64,000 nt of DNA. Origin: Opeltia flavorubescens. Lineage: Eukaryota; Ascomycota; Lecanoromycetes; Teloschistales; Teloschistaceae. Shown piece after piece: positions 23,992 through 36,747 of the stretch. The stretch is taken from NCBI GenBank assembly GCA_000442125.1, contig KE546968.1, forward strand, positions 523,932-587,931. Direction: 5' to 3'. The notes under the pieces are model-generated. The model made no database searches and had not been told where the DNA came from. It worked only from the letters and a program-made list of their open reading frames with translations. A program made the translations under genes and the position numbers. The first letter of the stretch is position 1. Each line of letters begins with the position of its first letter.

Positions 23992-26810
23992 TGGTGTTAG
24001 ATGCTACTTGCTCAGTGAAGAACACGAGTCTAAGTCGTAGCCACCAACAGCCTGCGACTCCGAGGGATTTATGAAGGGCTCAATGATGGAAGATCTTGAG
24101 AAAGACTTTTGATAAAAGGTGTTGGCCTAACAAACGCCCTAGTCTTGGAAGAAATTGTTCATGATTCAATAAATAGACCAGCTCCGAGATTGAGAAAGTG
24201 AAACATGTTCAGACAGAAAAGAAATATGACAACTTAATTAAAGAAAGAGAAGTAATATCAGCAAAACTGTCTACGAGGTCACTGTGACGTGCGTCTAGAT
24301 CGTCGAATCATTGCAACCGTTGTCATATGCTATAGCCGTTTGCTCCACACGTTGAATCGTCAAAGCTCATGTCATTCAAGAGCCAGTCAGGCAGTCAACT
24401 CAACTGTCATGAAACCACTCGAAAAGAAATTTCTTCATTCCGCATCCGCTGCTAGGATCAGGGATGGCTTACCTGGCGACTCTCTTAGCGTCTTCCGCAG
24501 CCGCCTGCTATATCGCGCTTTGCTGTGATTGACCCTAGGGTTCAAAGGCGCGATTTTATTCCGATGCAGCCCTCTCCAGCATTCAGCCTAGCTCGCAGGG
24601 TCTCATCCGGTTCTAGGGCTGAGAGTCGTTTCAAAGAAATCATAGGGCCATGTTGCATCTGTGTTTCGGAAATTATTCTAGTGCTGCGGTAATGAGACGG
24701 AAATACGTACCCACAAAGAGCCCCAGCAGCGCTCGTCACTGGCATGTGGCACGAAGAACGGCATCTTGTTACAAGATCGGACCGACAAAGCATCATTCTG
24801 ATTCCTGCACTTCTCCGAAAGCTGTAATATGATGGTATGGACTCATAGGCTTGATCTCGATTGATGCCATGAGCTACTGAATATTCCCCGGAAGAACCAC
24901 AATCAGAAGTGGTTGGCAAGGCATCTCAAGTTTCCGATTGGCTTGTCGGCAAAGATGGGCAGGTGACAGCCGAGCGTACTCGTGCTCATAGTGAGGAAGC
25001 AACGTGCAATGATCGCCGCGAGTATCCATTTCGGCAGTACAAGTAGCATGACTAAGGGACTATGCCGTGCTTGGATCTTAGAACAAGATCGGTCCGGAGA
25101 TTTGTTAGCATCCGCGCCGTGGCCTTTGACGGTGAAAGACTGAGACATGGTAGCCCATGCTGGATCCAAAGGCCAAAAGGAAGTTCACCAGCATTACTAC
25201 AAGTATCGGAGTCTGGCAAATCTAGGCTTCCAATGTTCTCCGACCATATTATAGAGATAAGAACTACAGCATAGGAAGGAGTGCTGCCTTCTCTCAGTAC
25301 TTTGTCGGTGGTTCCTTAGGCGGAGGTCATACCGGCTCTGAGACAATGGNACCTGCCGCGTGAGACTCGGTTGGTGCGCCTAAGAGCCACGTCGGAAGAC
25401 TAGGAGATAAACGCCAGTTTCAGCTTTAGCGACAACCTGCCTCGTCAGACTGCTCTTGAGCGAGGGACTGTGGCTTGCCCTGGAATACCTATGAGATAAA
25501 CCTGTTAGTGGAGAGTAAATATTCTCGCGAGAGATTAGTAGCTTAAATTTTGTCGTATGGACCGCTTGCGGAGGATGCTACCCGGACGTTCGCCCGGTAA
25601 TACTCTGAGGAATTACAGTGAAGCTATCAACGCTACTGACATTGCTATAGTGGAGTCTTCAAGTTGCAGAGGGAGCCGAAGGATGCGTGTCAAATCCGAA
25701 AACTGAAAAAGTCTCCGGTGTAATGTTGTGCCGTGAATGTACCGAAACGATATGAAGAATAAGATCTGCAGGCTCAGTGTGGGGACCCCATAGTATTGTA
25801 CCCGTACTACGCGTGATGATCTCAGGCATTCCTGAGGGAGCCGTCTGACAGGAACCGTCTGGGGGAGCCGATGAACCTGTCATTTTGATTCATGTCTGTC
25901 TAAGGGACAAAGGTATCTTAGTCCTTGTAGCCCAACCAGGCCCTACTCAGCAAACATCTGGTCGCCGTGGTCGCCTATGAATTTCATGACTAATCAAACT
26001 CTAAACACACGTCCATCAGAATGATTTGCTCGAGTGAGTCGGGGAGCGAAATGAGGCATGGGAACGACATCGTAATCTACGTGACTTGCTGCATGCTGCA
26101 TGCATGCTATTTAAAGAGCCGGAATGGCCTGCGCTGGAGGCACGAGACCTTGGGGGCAACTTAGGGAAGAAGTCGGCCCTAATGAAAACTCGAGGGTTTG
26201 TAAGCTCCATGCGTATCCTATAGACACGAGCCAGCGGTAGGCCTTCGAGTATCTGAGTAGAGGCCGTTTCAGGACTGGCAAACGGCGAAGAAGTCAATGG
26301 ATGGAAAGAGGACGTATCGGAAGCATGGAAATGTTTCGATTCATCATGTTCTGCATGCCGGGGTCCGTGTCCATCCAAGCTTGCGGCTGCTCACCTGCAC
26401 ATCAATCTCGCGATCCCCTTATCTGCCTAGTCAATGCGCACGATCCAACCATTGACGACAGATCTCGCCGAGATTACCACATATAATCACACAAAATGGC
26501 CGGTTCCTTTGAAGACCTCAGTCGCTTGAATCTGTTAGGACCGCTGTCAGCTCAGTGGATCGACTGAGGCCTTTCTTTTCCCTCCCTTCGCATTAACCTC
26601 TTCACACTGATCGGGGCAATCTGAGCAGAACGCTGGCCTTTCTTTCACTCAGTAGATTCAGAGAATCCTGAGTTGGATATCCGAAGCGCGATTCCGACCG
26701 GGGTCCTGCATCGATGAGCAACATAGCTGCCGACACAACACATAGGCAAGGGTTTGCGGTTCTAACCGCCACGGTGAAAGCAATTCTTGAAGGCATGGTG
26801 TGAATATCGT
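23992..26810. other. 2.8 kb gene-poor interval
   Basis: This stretch separates the 5' end of the Zn2Cys6 gene from the 3' end of NUP49. Base composition is ordinary, unlike the RIP island. Frames up to 125 codons occur (for example minus 24542-24919 and 26016-26378), but none shows family motifs or plausible splice joins. No tRNA or rRNA was seen. It likely holds a long promoter and 5' leader for the transcription factor. There is one N at 25350. Confidence 0.5.
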
Positions 26811-28354
26811 TCACGAAGGCCCCAACCTCCTGCTCCTCTCGGACTGGCTGTAATCCCCAAGCATGACTTCTTGCATGTTCCCCCTCACCCCACCAACTTT
26901 GCTCGCAACGTTAAGAATCCCGTTCTCGAATTCCTTCAGTACAGCTGCGAGCTCTCTGACTTGATCCTCGGCACTCTTGTCTGAGCCGTCTTGACCCCGG
27001 CTGAAGAAAAGCTGCTGCATTTGTTGCATCGTACCAGCTTCAATGCCCTTGAGGTATGACTCTATGTCTGCAACATTCTTTTGGTAGCCATTTAAGGATT
27101 TTGACATTGCGTCTGATTGAGCTGAAAATAAAGCGATCAAGCTAGCGTTAGTGTCAACGCTCCTTGTGTCATCTTCATCTAGGAGTGAAGGAGCAGAATC
27201 TCGGGGAACCGAAGGAAGAGCCCATAGATTGCTCGCTTGATATTGCTGAGGTATTGCCATATTATCCACGGCGGAGAAGCACAGCTTTGCATCTGAAACG
27301 TCCCCCTTGGTCAGAGATTTAGCTTGTGAAATAACCTCTGCGTCATTTTCGAGAGCATTCTGCATTGTATCAAGAGCCTTGGTGCAGAACTTGACGTCGG
27401 TCGGCAGTGACTTGCAATTTTCCTCGATTATAGGGTTCAGCGAAACACATTCTTGCTGGAATTTCATCTGCTGTTGTATGAAATCGTCAACATTCTCTAT
27501 AAACGTCTGTAGATGTTCGTGAAGGTCCGTGAAACGAGTGGTTGGACGAAGCTCGGTCGTAGTTACACGAACCCCTGGGACTGGTTGCTGCCGTTGTGTA
27601 TACTGACCGATGCTCGTAGTAAAGGTCGGAGGCTGTTGGTTTAGTTGTTGATTTTGAGACTGTGCTTGTGAAGATGCACTTGAAGACGTTAGAAAATAAC
27701 GGTTCATGCTCACATGTGGATCATCGTCATAGGAAGACTCACAACGTTGAACCGTTCTTGTCTTTGTTGAGGGCCCCAAAAAGGCCACTGGGTTGGGGTT
27801 TTTGCTGGGTTTGGTTCTGATTTAGTGACCCAAAGAGACCACCTGGTTGCTGTTGTTGCTGTTGCGGCTGTGGTTGCGCATTTGTGGAACCAAACAGGCT
27901 TGTGGTTGGTTGACTCATTTGCTGACCTCCAAAAAGCCCACTGGTTTTTGGTTGTGAATTCATACCGGAACTTCCAAAAAGCAGTCCAGCTTGATTGGAC
28001 GCCGAGTTTGCAGCAGGCGCAGCGTTTTGTTGAGACTGAGAAGTATTTGCTGAACCGAATAGACTGTTATTTTGCGTAGGCTGCTGATTCGTCGATCCAA
28101 AGAGGCTGGTAGACTGTTGAGGCTGAGTCGTCGATAAAGACGATCCGAAAAGACTTGTTGTTGGTTTGTCCTTTTGCAAAGAACCGAAAAGCCCTCCAGA
28201 CGTTTGAGGTTGGGAATTGGCGGGTGCACTGCAGAAGCGAGTAAGTTCAGTTTTCGCAGTAGGTCTTTTGGATGCTGAAGACTTACGATAACGAATTTGC
28301 TTGATTCGTGTTGATACTGAGGCCGCCAGGGCCACTTTGCGACCGCCCGAACAT
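26811..28354 (-). CDS. NUP49: Nucleoporin NUP49 (FG repeat, Nup62-type complex)
   Basis: NUP49 (vertebrate Nup58/45 counterpart) forms the central channel complex of the nuclear pore with NSP1 and NUP57. Exons on the minus strand are 28354-28287, 28228-27743 and 27678-26811. Introns are 58 and 64 nt, the latter with a TTCTAACG branch point. The 473-residue product begins MFGRSQSGPGG. Residues about 30-190 carry many GLFG and SLFGS repeats separated by Gln/Asn/Ser-rich spacers. Residues about 210-460 form the coiled-coil part, with TTELRPTTRFTDLHEHLQ, DVKFCTKALDTMQ and a closing GVRGNMQEVMLGDY. Length matches yeast NUP49 closely. The start is chosen because only this frame joins the FG exon in phase. 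It diverges from FIP1 with 178 bp between start codons, so the two may share a promoter. Confidence 0.92.
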
Positions 28355-28532
28355 TCTGATGCAAGGTAGTGTGATTATTCACGTGGGAAGGAATGTCGTT
28401 GTCGAAACGCGTTAGGCGGAATGTTAGGGGGGTGTGCGGAAAGGAGAATGACGGAACGCGGAATTTGGAGAGACTAAGCCCTGATCTGGCGCAACAATGT
28501 TTCGATGTTTCTGAATCTACAATTGGCAAAGT

Positions 28533-29696
28533 ATGGAAGCCGATGAAGACGACGACATCTATGCTCCTAGCGAGGCAAATGCATTCCCTCCATTGCAGGA
28601 TGCAAACGGACAGAAGCCTGCGGATCTTGAAGAGGGGGAACAGGAGGACGAAAATGAAGAAGACGAGAGCGATTCTGTACTACGGCTGCTCCAATTCTCA
28701 TCGTACATATGCTGACAACTTTCAAGGACATAGACATTATTACGGAGCGTAAGGACGAGCCCAAGCCCGAGTCGGTAGCGTGCGATACATTCTCTGATTT
28801 AACTTATTTCTAAATTGATTGTCGGTTCAGCGCACCATCCCGTGTCAACGCGATCAAAGCTCCGGCAGGAAGGGCGCCCTCAATATCCGCTGATCCAGGT
28901 AGTAAGCCTCGATCTCCAGCTGTAAAAAGCGAGAATGCAGGGAAACCAGCCTCCACATCTACAAAGCCAGGAACTTCATATCCTGCTGTCAGGACGTCAT
29001 CAATTGATGTCGATGCCAAACCGGTCCATGGCCCAACAGGGAAACTCATTACGGACGTTGATATGGATGCTGGTAATATTGTCTATCCTTTCCCACCATG
29101 CTAGCACGTTATAGAGCACGTGCAAAACGTCTCAGCCTCTGAGCTAATTATGATTTTACACAGACTTTTCTGAGGACGAGAAACCGTGGCGGCGTCCAGG
29201 CACTGACATGTCAGATTATTTTAATTATGGCTTTGACGAATTCACATGGGCTAGCTATTGCCTGAAACAAGAAAACCTTCGCAAAGAGGTGGCGGACACG
29301 AAGAAACAAATGGAGGAGATGCAGAATTTCATGAACATGCCTGGAGGCATGCCTCCGATACCTGGTATGCCTGCATCGTCGGGTACGCAAGGTGGAATGC
29401 CTCCGATGCCAGGAATGGAAGGGATACCTCCCGAAATGCAGCAAATGTTGCAGACAATGATATCACAGGGCATGGATCCAACGCAAGTCAGCCCGGAGAT
29501 GATGATGCAATTGATGAGTGGTCAAGGAGGAGGTAACCAGTCCCAGGGACAGAGTTATAGCGGAGGGGGAGGTTCAAATTTTGGGCAGCAAGGACAAAAT
29601 CAGGGATATGGGTACGGAGGTGGTGGTGGCGGAGGAGGCGGAGGCGGCGGGGGCGGAGGAGGAGGAAGAGGTCGCGGTGGCGGCCGACGTTGGTAA
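28533..29696 (+). CDS. FIP1: Pre-mRNA polyadenylation factor FIP1
   Basis: FIP1 is a subunit of the cleavage and polyadenylation factor and tethers poly(A) polymerase to it. Exons 28533-28676, 28727-28779, 28831-29072 and 29164-29696 encode 323 residues; all joins keep frame. The acidic N-terminus ends in [18 protein letters not shown], typical of the family. The Fip1 motif [19 protein letters not shown] lies at about residues 155-172 and is followed by [15 protein letters not shown]. Then comes a Met/Pro/Gly-rich region with repeated GGMPP and PGMP units, and a Gly-rich tail with a run of 17 glycines ending in an RGRGGGRR motif (possible RGG-type RNA binding). The second intron uses GTGCGA as donor, one of two nearby choices, selected because it keeps the reading frame. 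Confidence 0.93.
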
Positions 29697-32600
29697 TAGC
29701 TGAAGAATTCGAATGGTCAAATATCCATAGACTATTTTGAGCCTTTCCAGCTGAAGTTGTGAGCCCCAGTGTCAACTACGAACCCATAATCAAACCGTTG
29801 CTTAGCACAAGTCGGATTTGATTCAAGACTTGTTCAAAGACAGGATTTATCTTCTGATTTCATAAACTTCTAAAATGAAATGGTCTAATGGGTGCAATCC
29901 TATCAATCTTTTCCCCGACCGAGACCACTGCCCGAAAATGGAAAATTCAAGTAACCAAGCTAGACGTAGTATTATATCAATGACGATCTCTGTGTCTGTC
30001 GCGATGGTATCTCGAGAATCTATCGGGAAATATTTGCGACATCATAAATATGTTTTAATCGTCGCTTCATCAATTATTTTGCGACGGTACTACCTGGCCA
30101 GTGGGCAGAATTGGGCGGTAGTGATAATTTGATGAATTAGTCTGCGAAGATGAGAGTAATGAAGTGTGGGGATTGTGCCCTTCCATGGGGACAGAGACGC
30201 GCCAGGAGCAATGATCAATCAGTCTTTTGTAGGCTTAATATCTGTAGCCTTGGTGTTGAGGGGAAGGGGCGATGACCACACCATGTGTTATTTTATTCGT
30301 GCTAGCTGCTTCTGTGACAGTTCTGCCCTGTTTGCTGATCACTGACTGGTCGATGAGCTTTTGGGGCGCCACATTTGGAGGCTGAAAATTTCAACACCAT
30401 AACTTAGTTTCGTCTCGAATTATCTTGTTTTGACGTCCTATCATGGCAACGCTGCCAGATAACCTATCAATAGCAAGACATATCTTGTCTCATACGTACA
30501 ACTCGTGTCTCAGGCTGCGACCAAATTCCTGAATGTGTTCGATGATCGGCAGAACATTATGGGAGACTTGTGTTTTCGATGAGCTGCTCGAATGCTGACC
30601 TGCTCCACCTCCACCTATGTTGGTAGGAGAACAGATATGATGCCAACGATGGCTCATGCAGAAGCAATGGCGCTGCCGAATAACCGAAATTCTGTTGCCA
30701 ACAGTGAGACATACCCAGTCCCAAAGAAATTGTAAGCCGATAACGCCATCTCCAATAGGCCAGCAGACTTGACACAGTAAACGAACCCAGTAGGATTCGG
30801 GAGCTCTTGCGGTCGAGATCCATTGCTTCTTCCAAAATGAAGCACACGGACATATACCAAGTGCAGGTATTATATCCCCAAGTCTTATTGGATTCCCATG
30901 CCATTGCCTCTTTCAAGCGATGCTCTGCGTTTCTCATGAGCTGCATGATGAGCCGTCGACACGAACCAGGCCTAATCATCGCAGGGCACTTGCTATCCAA
31001 GCTTTGTCTCTCGTCATTGTCTTAGTTGTGGTGATTGTGTTGCTGCTGCACCTGGCTCTGCCTGTGTCCTTCACAGCAAGGCACCCAAGCTATGCTTTGC
31101 TGTACAGAACCGCATCCCTTTTCTTTTTGGAAGCTAAGGCATAGTGCGTCCCAATGAACTCTTTGGATCTTGCTTGTGCTCTTCATACATAACACATTGC
31201 TTTCCGGCGTGGAACTAGCGGAGTGGAATGCAGGGAAAGCCAAATGGATCGTTGGAAGGGTTATCGGTCAGCATTTCCTTTTTGCCCTTAGCATGTTTAT
31301 CCACCTTTTTTTTGGTGGTGAAGATAGTTGTACTGTGGGGCTGTCGACGGTGACTTTCACAGTCGGGGGTGCAACACCCCTGTGCCTCATTTAAAGAAAT
31401 CTGCGTGGTCGGGTTGCAATACCTTATCATCATTTCTCGCAGGACGCCGAGGCCATAGGGCTATGACTAGCTGGTCCAAGCTCTCGTATTGCTGGAATCT
31501 ATTGCATATGAAGCGAGTGCTTGAATGGTGATCGTGGACTTTGGAAGGCTTTGATCTGGGAAAGACGCACGTGTCAATGAATCAGAAGTTCTCGGCAACC
31601 TTCATTGACGCATTGAAGGTTGTACGTCAGCTTTGGGACCATGAGTCGGCAGATCAATTTCTTATTCATAACAATATGAAGACTCGGAAACGGTGATCGC
31701 GGTGAATGGAAAGATCTCCCGGTGCACCAATATAAATCCCAGGATCTTCTCTTCATTCTTCTCCTCCTCATAGTCATCTCTTGGGAATCATCTCCATCCA
31801 CCTTTCTTCAACTGCGAATCTTTGCTTGCAATCTATGGTACTCATTAGCTATCTGGACCATCATAGGGATCTTCATTGCTTTTTGCATACAGCTTACTCT
31901 ACTTTACGAACATTTGCTTGACTGCTTCTTGATTTGAATCGTGAGTGAGCCTGAGAACATCGCTTCACTGGTGGGGGATCAAGGTAATTTGTAAGTCTAC
32001 ATCTTCCTTCGCCTTCCTTCACAAGATTCCTGTGAGAACAGCTGTCAAGGCCCGTTGGAGATGGAGATGCTCTTGAGAACTATCGAGAGTGAGGACAAGT
32101 TCTCCCCACCTTCGCGTTGAGAGAGCCGCGTCGGACAGCATATGTTTTCTCTGGAGTATCGTTGGCCCTGGGGCCTGACGTTTGCGATGACGGAACATCC
32201 CTCGCACCTCCGAGCGGGGTGTCCGCTACCCTTTTTCATGGCTGACCAAGTTAACACAGAAGTTCTTGGAGGACACTCGAGAATTGGGCATACTGGCAGC
32301 GCCAGACATTGGGTACATAATACGTTCAAGAATCAAATCCTAGTGAGTTGACCTTTCTCGGCAAGCTTACCCGAAATTGAATAATGCTATCCAATCCGTT
32401 TTCCAATCCGGCCTATCAGAAGTTCAGCGCGGGGTCTGTCTCTTTCTCTATAGTGCTAAATCTGTCTGAATCGTCTGGAACAATTGAGATTACGGAGACG
32501 CCTTATTGAAGAATTTCTGCTAATATGCAAAGTCCCTGCACAGGATCGAGTCTACAAGCCCTCTCGGAGCAGAGCTACAGCATCAGGACCAAATTCACTG

Positions 32601-33047
32601 GCGAGTACGGGCTCTAGGAGCTCTAGCGGTATTTACGGTACGTAACGCGAGTCTAAAGAGACTGGCCATCGATCACACGGCATCTGATCAGGCATCTCAA
32701 GCTGCTTGGCCTTTGTTCCCAAATCGCTAAAGTCGGTGGAGAAGTCCGTCACTACGTACAGTCGGCTCGGTACCGGCGTCATTCTCGCATCCTGTTCCGT
32801 TGCTCACACTTCTCTCGTACTATCTAACATTCTGATATTCTCGACCTCGATTTCTGCTTTTATCTCGGATCATCTAGTCCTATTTCAACTGCAACTTGAC
32901 ATAGCTCTGCATCCTCCTTAGCACCCCACGTGCCAGCACTAAGGCCGTGAGGTTCTTGCGGCTGCGTGTCTAAGGGACTGGATCTCAATCCTTTAATACC
33001 TTTGCCGGGCCGCAAGGTACGATCTTGTCTCAATCTATTTTATCTCC
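29697..33047. other. 3.35 kb gene-poor interval before an unrecognised gene
   Basis: No family-like frame was found here. Several features hint at regulatory or transcribed non-coding DNA. There is a TATAAATCCC box near 31731, then a CT-rich stretch, and many short uninformative frames. A minus-strand 147-codon frame (30557-31000) and an overlapping 68-codon frame (30654-30860) are rich in aromatic and hydrophobic residues but match nothing I know. The region may act as a long promoter or spliced 5' leader for the gene at 33048. Confidence 0.4.
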
Positions 33048-35747
33048 TTGTATAGAATGGGCTTTCGCCCCGAGTTTGACGCCTCGGCCACGGCACAGGG
33101 CTTGCCTTCTCATGATCTGACGGCGGACTCTAGGGCTTCGAATCACTGCACGCAGGATTGGCATCGGTTAGACAACCTCGAATTTGATCTTGCACTTGAT
33201 TTTCTGTGGGGCGAAGAATCGTCTGCAAAGGATATCCGAGCTGGAAATCCATCAGACAAACATCGACAACTACATTTACCAATGGCGACGCCTAACCAGG
33301 CAACCGATACACACTCCGGTACCGATATTACTGGCATGGATGCTGATGCGCACACGTCAAATGCAACTACAGGGGCCAAGAATCAAAACTCTGTACCGGA
33401 TATAAGTGGTAACGAGCTGTCCCACATCCCCAATGATTTTGATAAGCTAGAGTACCAGATGCAAGCCGCAGCTACTGGTGCGCAGAACTCCGTGCCCATG
33501 GCGCAGGCTTATTCGGGCTCTTCTTCGGACCCCATCCGAGCACAAGCTACATCCATGGTTCAGTATCAGGCACAGGCTGTTCCGAAGCATCATCAGCCTA
33601 TGCAGCGTGGTCTGACTGACTCCAATATTTCGTACACGAATTGGACCACCAATCCAACCCATGGGCTTCCGGACTCCAACGGTGCATATTTCCAAACGAG
33701 TAGCGGGCATCAAAACTTGCATCCCAACGTGCAGAAAGTTTCGAATGCCTCAATGAACCCCTATGGTCGTTCAAGGGCGCAGACAAATGACTTTGTTCCT
33801 ACATCTCACTTTGACCAACAGTATTCTTCATACTATGCACCAAGTGTGCGACACTCAATGCCTACCAATGGGTATAGCAATCAGAACGAACCCGTTTATG
33901 CTCCTGCACACAACGGCGTTGGTTTTCACTATCAGCCCAACGAAACCGGTGGAAGCGAATTGGGTGCCACCTCCTTTAAGCCATCAAATACTTATTCGGT
34001 TCATTCTGCTGCCCCATATGGCGTTTATTCGGATGCTCAGAAATATGCAAATAACAATTATGATAATGTGTTGCATGCCAACTCATCGCGGGGGCCCATA
34101 AACAACAACCGATATGTTGGTACTTCATACAATCATCACATCAACAGTGGCCAGGTAGTGGATCCGTCACAATTACAAATGGATCAACTTTATCATCAAC
34201 CTTACACCACACCGGTGCCGCCTGCGCAGATTCTTAAATCACAACCTTCGCATCGTTCTGACGCTGCAAGAAGCACTCCGATGTCGAGCAAGCGCAAGCC
34301 CCGCATTGCTACTAAACAGCAGCGACCTCGCGAGACTGATTTGATAGATGAAGATGATGAAAAGATTGATCAGCCCGATGATCAGGAGCCAGACCTCAAT
34401 TACACTTCCATTGAGGCTGCCAGACAGGCAGAACGTCCAAGATTTCGAACGAACCCAAGTAAAGATGAGACCATACCACGCACAGATCGGGAGAAGCAAT
34501 TTTTAGTTGCACGCATGGTGAAATGCATGCGTGCAACCAAAGATGCAGAAGATAACGACGGCATGATCAAGCAATGGGTGAAATTAAAACAGGACGGACC
34601 AAGAGTGGAACAAGCGGCTTGGAGAATCCTGGTAAGTTTCTCAATCCAAGGTGATTTGCATTATCATACTTACATGAACTTTAGGAATTGGTGTTACAAA
34701 TCCATGTTGATGGTGTACCTTTGCTCCCAAACAAACCTTCCTGCAATAGATACGCAAAATTGAGGGATCGGTGGGACGCGATTGGCGAAGGACTCTACGT
34801 ACGGCCTTTCCAATTCTTTTGCCTCGATTATCTCACTAAGATGATCAACAGTACCAAAAGACAATGTGCAAGCATTTGTTGGGCGCCGAATTCACATCAC
34901 AGCTTGTGAATGATCCTGCAACCGCCACCATTGTGAGTCAAATCTTATTCTTTCAATGAAAATAGTGTTCGGACGTTAAATCTGACTGATGCTCCCACAG
35001 CGCGTCCAGAATAATCGAAAAGTCAATGCCGGAAAGAAAACGTGGCTCGAACAAGGTCGTCGAGTCAGCCACGATGAAAACGCTAAGACAACACGTCAAG
35101 GCAGCTCTGACTCGGTAGAAGACGATAGCTTGATTGACGGATTCGGCGATGTCGACGCTGAAGGCGACCCTGATGACGAGTATTCTGGTCTGCACCACCC
35201 CACAAACATCAGCCATAGCCTGATGGCCCAAATCAGTCCTACGCCGCAATCAGCTCGTACACGTGGCTTCAAACGCGAATTAGATGCTGAAGAATCCGAT
35301 TACGGCGCTACTCATGGGAAAAAGAAACCGAAACAAACACCAATTAGCGCACGCCGAGGTTCTAATAAGGGAAGCTCCAAAGGCAACAATAAAGCAAACT
35401 CGAAACCGAGCATGAGAAAGCCGCGTGCCAAAGGTAACATTTCTAAATACCAAGCGATCAATGGAATAATGGTCGACATATCCGAGAAGAGACACGAAGA
35501 GCTAGTCTATCGCGACGCAAGTCCCGGCGTTCAAGAAGAATACGACAGAATTCATTACCCAAATGGTAGACCAAGCACAAGTAGCAGACTTTCCGAGAAT
35601 AACGAGTCCCGCCGAATCACTCGGGCAGCTGCTCCTACGACCTTTCGCGGTGATGACAACTCCGACGACGTTGTGAATGGCGATTCTGGCTCGCCCGAGG
35701 AAGCTACCGACGGTGACTATCACCGTGATACTCATCATCAACAGTAG
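33048..35747 (+). CDS. Unrecognised fungal protein with conserved-looking core, likely nuclear
   Basis: Exons 33048-34631, 34685-34798, 34852-34932 and 35001-35747 give 841 residues. Introns are 53, 53 and 68 nt, and all four exons are in phase 0. I do not recognise the family. Residues 1-430 are low complexity (Asn, Gln, His, Ser, Tyr, Pro), like a prion-like or activator region. A basic SSKRKPRIATKQQRPRETD segment looks like a nuclear signal, and an acidic Asp-rich patch follows it. The best candidate folded part is residues about 480-615: DREKQFLVARMVKCMRATKD, KQWVKLKQDGPRVEQAAWRIL, LQIHVDGVPLL, YAKLRDRWDAIGEGLY, YQKTMCKHLLGAEFTSQL. It is interrupted by two introns that join it perfectly, supporting a real gene. 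The tail is basic and low complexity. The start may also be the ATG at 33057. Confidence 0.8.
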
Positions 35748-36747
35748 TGAGCCTCTGACCCCGGCATGCTTGATAAGGGTGCTTCGCAGTATCCAAATTA
35801 GCGCATGCTCTAGATTTCCGCCATTTATCATAGTTGCTGGTTCATTTTGTCTCTGTCTTCTTGCATTTGATATCATGCTGGCGTTTCGGTTGGATCTCAA
35901 TCTCGGTCTACTACGGAAGCATTTTGTTGTCACCTCATGATTGGTGATATGTCGATGAACAGTGTTATCACCATCAGATGTTGGAAGGACAAGGCAGAAT
36001 TGGGGGAACGCATAGAGGGTGGCTCTATCTGAACTACTATGGATACGACACAAATAATGAAAACAAATGAGGAGAGGCTAGTCTGTGGCTTCGGAGTCTA
36101 TCAACGACCCCTTTGTACTCGACCCTTCAAAACCTTCACCAACTGTGCAACTATTGACCGACCGACCGGATTCACTTTTTTATTTTTCCATTTCAACACC
36201 TTCAGCACAATTTCAGCACTTCTGAATTCCCTTTACACCACACCATCAAAACAACTTCTCAGCAATTCAGTACAGCAATAGACTATTGAAATTCCGAGAC
36301 GGTGGACTGGCTCATGTGTTTGCTCTTCGCAGGCGGATGAGATTTAGACGAACAGCAGCAGCCAGAAACACTATGATGGTATCACGAAACGGCAGACATG
36401 ATGGATTTGACTTGGCTTCTTCGATTCATATGTGGCATTTGCAGGAGCAGGAGCGATGATACCCATCTTTGTATGCTAGATAGAACTTGATGAATCCAGA
36501 ACTTATTTGCTAGATTTGATTTTAGTGGATGGATGCCATTGAATGTGTTCCTTGTAGGCCATCTTCGAAGACGAATCTTCCACCGGTATGCGGTGACGGC
36601 GAGTACGAAGCTACATGCAGAGTGACAACTGTAGGAGTGCGCAGCTTAGATCATTCGAATGCCAATCGTTTTAGTAAGCTACAACTGTCTATCAGTCTAA
36701 TTCTACTTTCTCACTTCATCCATCTTCCTCAACACAACCTGTGGGTA
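35748..36747. other. Intergenic region between convergent genes
   Basis: A 1-kb interval holding the 3' regions of the 841-residue protein gene and the HAD gene. CT-rich and AC-rich patches near 36100-36280 are present. No RNA gene, repeat or convincing frame is visible. Confidence 0.45.
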
